From Platanthera guangdongensis (Eukaryota; Streptophyta; Magnoliopsida; Asparagales; Orchidaceae), in contig CM077147.1 of assembly GCA_039583875.1 (NCBI GenBank), positions 156,697,846-156,761,845 of the forward strand: DNA of 64,000 nt, read 5' to 3'. This document shows, in pieces, positions 58,262 through 64,000 of the stretch (the first letter of the stretch is position 1; each line of letters begins with the position of its first letter). Both the position numbers and the translations under genes were made by a program. A model generated the notes under the pieces. The model saw only the letters and a program-made list of their open reading frames with translations, did not search any database and was not told the origin of the DNA.

Positions 58262-60282
58262 TGGTATACTCTAGAGGGGGAGGGTGAATAGAGTATCTTG
58301 AGATTTTTTAAACTTTTGCTGTAAATAAAACTTAGTCCTAAAATAATCTTATCTAACACAGGATCAGCAAATATAAAATATCACAAACACAGAAAACCTA
58401 ATTAGCACAGCCATAGCAAGAATAAAAGAAAGAGGGAAACACAAACAATACAAGAATTTTATGGTGGTTCCCTAACCTGGGTACATCCACTCTTCTACCA
58501 CCCTGGTAGGAATCCAGTCAGGTTTTTGATCTGGTGACTGCCACCAATGAGCTTTTGATCAGGTGCTCAAAAAATAAACCTCAAGTCTTTTGATCAAGTG
58601 ACTTGCAACCAGGAATAACTTTTGAAGGGAGTTAAGAACCCTTTATACAGTGGGGGTGAGAGAATGATTTTGTCTTCTCTTTCTCAAATACAACTGAGAA
58701 GACTTTTGTGGATCTTGATTTTAGCAAAGATCTCCTCCTGAGATATTGAATGGTTCAGGAAAGATGGAGCTTTGCTGTAGGGTGATAGGTCATCAAACTT
58801 GTAGCCTTTACGAGAAAGTATCCATGATCTTCTTGATTGATAGAGTATTGGTTGTCCTCTGAAGTATCCTGGGAAGAAGAAGGAAGAAGACTCTTGATCT
58901 TGAATATATATTCTTCTTTCTTCTTCAGCTTGTTGATGTTTCTGATCGGGCTTATTTCTCTGTATCACTGTATTCTGTATTGTTGTGTGATTGCTATGCT
59001 ATTCCAGAGAACTGTATATTGTCGTCTGTATCCTATCTTGTTTCTAGAGAGATGAAGAAATCCTTTTTATATTTTCCATGTAAATTTTCCATTTGAAATT
59101 TGAATTTCTTCTACATTCATTACTGACAGCTTGGAGACTATTTTGCATTGATTGATTTCCCCAACTGTCCCAATGAAAAATAGCAAGAAATAATCCTGAT
59201 GAAGACCGTAATCAATGCCTGCTTCTAATGATAATATTCAGAGAATATTTTAGCATTGATTACTTAGGAATTCTTGCAATAGAATAAGGACAGAAGGATG
59301 GAAATATCTAAGTCTGGAACTTCATAGAAATCGTTGAGCAGAATTCATCATCCTGGATTCAGAGATTGTTGACCTGAGAAGTCAAGTTCGTCGACCAGAT
59401 AATCTTTGTTCGTCGAGCTGAGATCAAAGATCGTCGAGCTGAGGACAGAAAAGCTTTCTCTGGAACCTTGTCAACTCTGTGCATCAAGATCGTCGAGCTG
59501 AGAATATAACTTCGTCGACTGGATAATAGAATTCCATGTTTCTTTGACTTAAGAATGTAGAAGTAATGTGTCCAGAAATCGTCGACCTCAGAACTGGGTT
59601 CGTCGACCTTAGAACTAGTTTCATCGAGCTGAGAACTTCTAACTACTACTTGATAATTCTTGCCAAGACTATGGTATAAGTTCATCGAGCTGAGAAGGTG
59701 AGTTCGTCGACTGGAGTGTGATTTTGGACTTAGAATACTTAGTTGTTTCTTGTCTTATAGTGTTGAAGTAAATGATCCAGAAATCATCGAACTAAGATCC
59801 AAATTCGTCAAGTTGATATTCTAACTTCATCGACTGTAGTGTGAAGCCAGTATTCAAATACTTAGATGTTTCTGGAATAAGTTGTTGAAGTAGAAACCCA
59901 TAGATCGTTGAGGTGAGAACTAAGTTTATCGACTGGAGTTCAGAGAAATTCTGGATTTGAAATGTTGAAGTAGTGTGCCCATAAGTCGTCAACCTGAGTA
60001 CCGAGTTTGTCGAGCTCAGCTCAGAGTATTGTCTATGAGTTCGTCAAGCTGAGCACGACTTTTGTCGACCTGAGTTCGACGAACGTCGAACTCATTTCCT
60101 GAGTCACTGAAATTTCTCTAAGTCTTGAGTCTTTATGCAGTCTGTTGATGGCTGGTACATGTAGTGTTGATTCTAAGGACTTGGCCTAGACTCTAGGACA
60201 TAACCATGATCCTGGCTATACATGTTGGATCAGATGATCCTAAAATAGTGAACCTAGCCCAAATCCAACTAGGGATCCAACA
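58262..60282 (-). mobile_element. LTR-C: solo SIRE-type LTR (2021 bp) in the env-like frame
   Basis: It opens TGGTATACTC and ends GGATCCAACA in plus orientation. The flanks AGATC (58257-58261) and AGTTC (60283-60287) differ at one base and fit a target duplication. It has the AGAGGGGGAGGGTGAATAG and ATGGTGGTTCCC blocks of the SIRE-type LTRs. Its palindromes use TCGTCGAC/GAGCTGA wording, best at 60072-60093 (nine-base arms). A TATAAAAAG box lies at 59063-59071 on the minus strand. No internal region remains. Confidence 0.88.
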
Positions 60283-60513
60283 AGTTCCTTGGACAGATGA
60301 TCTAATTTTGATGCCCTTCGAATCCAGTGATGCCGATGAGTAGAATTCAAGAACCTCCTTCTTCCATATCCTGGTAGGTTTTGAGACTAGGTAATCCAAT
60401 CCATTATCGGTGATTAGGGTAATCACGACTTGTATATCTGGCGCTACACTTTCAAACGCATTGCGAACTAGTTCATATCCCTCGTTGATGTTCTCTTCCA
60501 TTTTTGGTGCCAT
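60283..60513 (-). pseudogene. Env-like frame of SIRE-B, N-terminus
   Basis: The ATG at 60511-60513 is the first one downstream of a TATA box and opens MAPKMEENINEGYELV. About 77 residues remain open with no stop until the solo LTR. The protein starts without a hydrophobic signal sequence. An upstream in-frame ATG (60613-60615) overlaps the TATA box, so I prefer the later start. Confidence 0.78.
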
Positions 60514-60614
60514 TAGGGATGAGAGATTGAGGAGAAGAGAGATGAAGGTCTTGTCGACACAAATGGTTTGGTGTCGAGAATTTTGAGAGCGTTGTCGACA
60601 AGGTCTTGTTTCCA

Positions 60615-60624
60615 CCTATTTATA
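60615..60624 (-). promoter_or_regulatory. TATA box of a putative internal promoter
   Basis: The minus strand reads TATAAATAGG, a near-ideal plant TATA box, 102 bases before the env-like ATG and 36 bases after the palindrome array. Confidence 0.65.
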
Positions 60625-60659
60625 CATTTCTAAAAGAAGGCCAAAAGGCCGGCGGAAAT

Positions 60660-60980
60660 TTGACTATTGTGTCGACATAATTGAGATGGTGTCGACACAA
60701 ACTACTAAAGTCTCTACAGAGAACTTAAAGGTATTACAATACTATGTATCAACACCAATTCTGATGTGTCGACACAGACAACCTTAAGAGTATACACTAA
60801 TTTATGTGTGTCGACACAGACGACTGTATGTGTCGACACCAATATCTAAGTGTCAGGAGAGATATGTGTCGACACCAAACTCTGAGTGTCGACAGAATTT
60901 TCGTTATGTGTCGACACCAACCACTAAGTGTCGACACCAACCACTAAGTGTCGACACAGATTTCTTTATGTGTCGACACA
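60660..60980 (-). repeat. GTGTCGACAC palindrome array between pol and env-like frame
   Basis: About eleven copies of GTGTCGACA(C/T/G) begin four bases after the pol stop codon. The last five, from 60866, sit about 21-22 bases apart. The same motif fills the U3 part of LTR-B. Confidence 0.95.
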
Positions 60981-60983
60981 GAA

Positions 60984-62640
60984 TTACTTAGTCATTTTTA
61001 CCATTCTTATTCCAAGTTCAGCATGCCTAATTAAATTTTTAAGTAATTTAATTTAGTTTCATCCCGTAGTTTGGTGAACATGTCAGCAATTTGATAATTA
61101 GTGTTGACAAATTCTAAACTTATGTCTTCTTTTTCAACATGATCTCTAATGAAATAAATCTGATTTCTATGTACTTAGTTCTGCTATGAGAAACAGGATT
61201 TCTAGCAATAGATATGACACTAGTAGAATCACAATATATTGGAGTTTTACTTACCTTGATGCCATAATCTTCAAGCTGATTTTGTATCCATAATAGCTGA
61301 GCACATCAACTGCCTACAGCTATATATTTAGACTCAGCAGTGGATATAGCCACACTTGTCTGCTTTTTGCTGCTCCATGACACCAATCTTCCACATAGTA
61401 ACTGACATGTGCCAATGGTGGTTTTCCTATCTTCTTTGCATCCTGCAAAATCTGCATCTGAATAACTTGTTAGTAGAAAATGTCTATTCTTCGGGTACCA
61501 AAGGCCAAGATTTGGTGTTCCCTTAAGATATCTCAAAATTCTTTTGACAACAGTATAATGAGAATCTTTTGGGCAAGCTTGATACATAGCACAGATACAT
61601 GTAGCATACATGATGTCTGGTCTACTAGTATTTAAGTAAAGAAGGGATTCAATTATAACTCTATACAAAGACTCATCTACAGGTTTTCCTGCATCATCTT
61701 TGCCTATAGGCATACTTGACCCCATTGGAGTTCTCATAGTGGAGGATGACTCCATGCCATATTTCTTAATTAACTCCTTGGTGAAATTAGACTGGGATAT
61801 GGACAAGCCATCATCAGTCTGTCTAACTTGGAGTCCCAAGAAGAATTTCAGCTCACCCATGCTGCTCATCTCAAACTTCCCTTGCATAAGTTTTGCAAAC
61901 TTTCTACAAAGGTTATTTTCAGTTGATCCAAAGATAATTTCATCAACATATATCCAGACTAGGATGATCTTGCCATTTGATTCCCTTAGGAATAAAGTTT
62001 TGTCTATTTTCTCCCGTGAGAATTTGTTCTCAATAAGTAAGGTAGACAATATTTCATACCAAGCCCTAGGGGCTTGTTTCAATACATATAGAGCTTTCTT
62101 AAGCCTATAAACATAATTAGGATAAAGAGGATCTAAAAAACCCGAGGGTTGTTCAACATAAACTTCCTCTTTTAAGTCACCATTCAAAAATGCTAACTTT
62201 ACATCCATCTGGAATACCTTGAACCCTTGATAAGCTGTATAGGCTAGGAACAACCTTATTACTTCCAATCTTGCTACTGGGGCAAATGTCTGGTCAAAGT
62301 CTATTCCTTCTTCCTGCTTGTAGCCTTTTGCTACCAGTCTTGCTTTGTTCTTGACTATAATGCCATTTTCATCTAACTTGTTCATGTACATCCACTTAGT
62401 CCCTATGACATTGTGATTCTTTGGTTTAGGAACCAACTTCGAGACTTTACATCTTCTGAATTGATTCAGTTCTTCCTACATGGCATCAATCTAATTTGTG
62501 TCTTGTATGGCCTCTTCAAATTTCTTGGGTTCCATCTGAGACAGGAAACTTGAGCATAAAACTGTGTTCAAGTTCTTGCTTTTGGTCAGAACACCATGTC
62601 TTGGATCACCAATAATTTGGTGTGCTGGATGATCCCTTAG
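60984..62640 (-). pseudogene. pol: SIRE-B reverse transcriptase and RNase H
   Basis: The long frame runs from about 62540 to a TGA near 61308, then in the same frame to the TAA at 60984-60986. RT landmarks: [18 protein letters not shown] near 62340, [20 protein letters not shown] near 62170-62230, and at 61939-61950 the catalytic box, which reads YVDE instead of YVDD. RNase H follows: [17 protein letters not shown] near 61450, [11 protein letters not shown] near 61330, CDSTSVISIARNPV near 61220 and a final MFTKL-like block near 61060. The pol protein ends at RMVKMTK. Confidence 0.92.
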
Positions 62641-62648
62641 ATGTCTTA

Positions 62649-64000
62649 TTACTGGAGGCAATCTATCCACAACTTGATTTCCTCCAATCTTCCCATCAAG
62701 TGTACTTCATTGTCTTCATCATCTGCTTGTGGCTCTTGTACTCCCCCTGGACAGCATCCACCATTTTCCTCATCCTGTCTTGTAGGTTGGTCTTCATTAA
62801 TGGTTAGCTTGTCCATCTTTTCCTTCAAACCTATAGAGTTAGAAGATGTGTTAGACAGCTCACAGTTGATTAGCTTAGATTCATGAAAGACTACATGGAC
62901 AGATTCTTCTACAGCTTGAGTAGTCAAGTTGTAGATCCTGTATGCCTTACTGCTGTTGATGTACCCAATAAATATCTCTTCTTGGGATTTGGCAGCAAAG
63001 TTAGTTAAATAGTGCTTGCCATTATTAAGAACATAACACTTGCTACAAAAGATTCTAAAGTAGGCTAAATTTGGTTTTCTTCCTTTCATAATCTCATAGG
63101 GTGTCTTCTTGTGGCTTTTGGTGATGGAAGCTCTATTGAGAACATGCAAGCAGTGTTTACTGTCTCTGCCCAGAAATATTCTGGGAGAGAAGTGTCACTT
63201 AGTAGTGTTCTACCAGCCTCAATAAGAGTCTTATTCTTTCTTTCAGCAACCCATTTTGCTGGGGAGTTTTAGGTGAGGAGAATTCTTGATGAATCCCAAG
63301 TTCTTCACAAAATCTTATCATGCATTCAGACTGAAATTCAGTCCAATGGTCACTTCTGATTTTGACCACTGAATTGTTAAGTTCATTCTGAATTTGTCTA
63401 ACAAAATTGTGGAAGATAGTAGGGGATTCAGATTTCTGCCTCAGGAAGAAAACACATGTAAATCTAAAATAGTCATCCACAACCACAAATGTATAGACTT
63501 TCCTACCTAGACTATGAACTGGCATAGGACCAAATAGATCCATATGCAGGAGGTACAAAAACTTCACTGAGTCTTTGGTATCAAGACTGTGGAAGGAGGT
63601 CTTGGTCTGTTTGCCTTTTTGACAAGCTGAACATACACCCTCCTTGATGTACTTGACTTCAGGACCATTTCTCACTAATTCTTTACTAAAGAGTTGACCT
63701 ATAGTCTTGTAGTTAAGGTGAGCAAGCCTCTTGTGCCATTTGACACAATGAGAAGCTTTCTCATCTGTAATTAGGCAAATAGGAGAATCTTTATTCTCAC
63801 TCACAAAATTTAGACAATAAACATTTCCTTTTCTATAGCCTGACAAGATGACCTCTTGATTACTTGTCCTTCTAATTTGACACCCATTCTTAATGAAAAA
63901 AGTATCATAACCAAGATCACTTAGTTGGCTTATGCTTATTAGGTTATGTTTCAGACCTTTCACATAAGCCACTTGGGTGATAGTGATAGAGCTATTGGAA
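62649..64000 (-). pseudogene. pol: SIRE-B integrase, frameshifted, 5' end outside window
   Basis: From the right edge: pre-integrase block LKHNLISISQLSDLGYD near 63940, zinc site with KWHKRLAHLNYKT and CSACQKGKQTKTSF near 63620-63740, then HMDLFGPMPVHS near 63540 and IRSDHWTEFQSE near 63350 with two catalytic Asp. A one-base loss near 63250, in the QQNG block, shifts the frame just before the catalytic Glu. The C-terminal part (63149-62649) reads TPYEIMKGRKPNLAYFRIFC near 63080 and FIGYINSSKAYRIYN near 62960. Confidence 0.92.

Larger units (their letters stand above)
53903..64000 (-). mobile_element. SIRE-B: SIRE-type copia element, 5' part outside window
   Basis: On the minus strand integrase, RT, RNase H, a promoter-like intergenic stretch, an env-like frame, a polypurine tract and a 3' LTR follow in order. 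This is the SIRE arrangement. It inserted into the Gypsy-R 3' LTR; AGAAT at 53898-53902 should be a target copy. A solo LTR of another family (58262-60282) splits the env-like frame. Confidence 0.92.

Noticed and set aside
60660..60980. Regular short repeats that look like a CRISPR array
   Set aside because: The context is a plant retroelement, units are palindromes of about 10 bases with short irregular spacers, and no cas-like gene is present.

Overview
This is plant nuclear DNA made almost entirely of nested LTR retrotransposons. The element types are plant-typical: Ty1/copia with initiator-Met primer sites, SIRE-type copia with an extra env-like frame after pol, Ty3/gypsy Athila-type elements primed by tRNA-Asp, chromodomain gypsy (Tekay/Del-like), another gypsy of chromovirus type, and one miniature element (TRIM). 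I recognise no host gene, tRNA or rRNA. The setting suggests intergenic or pericentromeric heterochromatin of a large angiosperm genome; I cannot name the species or tell monocot from dicot. Every retroelement reading frame seen carries stops or frameshifts. One 500-base run of N marks an assembly gap.

Layout. 1-4288: a minus-strand copia element (Copia-1; its 3' end lies off-window) sitting in the 3' LTR of a minus-strand Athila-type element (Athila-1, 4289-13801, both LTRs seen). 13802-16663: minus-strand copia gag-protease-integrase fragment (Copia-2), which holds a complete 502-bp TRIM (14678-15179) with a perfect 5-bp target duplication. 16664-20231: two SIRE-type LTRs of one family (LTR-A) in opposite orientation around a short gag remnant. 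20232-21792: truncated 5' LTR and gag start of a plus-strand gypsy element (Gypsy-R). 21793-38416: SIRE-type 3' LTR and env-like region (minus), with the LTR split by a 12-kb Tekay-like element whose LTRs are about 4.77 kb each (23690-35637). 38417-42295: internally deleted Tekay-like element. 42296-43646: LTR scrap, possible SINE, unexplained sequence, gap. 43647-48344: Tekay-like pol and 3' LTR. 48345-51318: 5' end of a second Athila-like element with an unfamiliar acidic frame. 51319-53902: integrase and truncated 3' LTR of a Gypsy-R-like element. 53903-64000: 3' two-thirds of a SIRE-type element (minus), with a solo LTR inside its env-like frame.

Two observations stand out. First, eight different LTR families here, copia and gypsy, carry short hyphenated palindromes, usually in arrays, in the 5' part of the LTR; in seven of them a TATA-like box lies downstream, and in the eighth I did not locate one. 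Second, in the SIRE-type element at the right end the same palindrome array recurs directly after the pol stop codon, followed by a TATAAATAGG box and then, about 100 bases on, the ATG of the env-like frame. This looks like a dedicated internal promoter for the third gene. Both are readings of sequence and need expression data to confirm.
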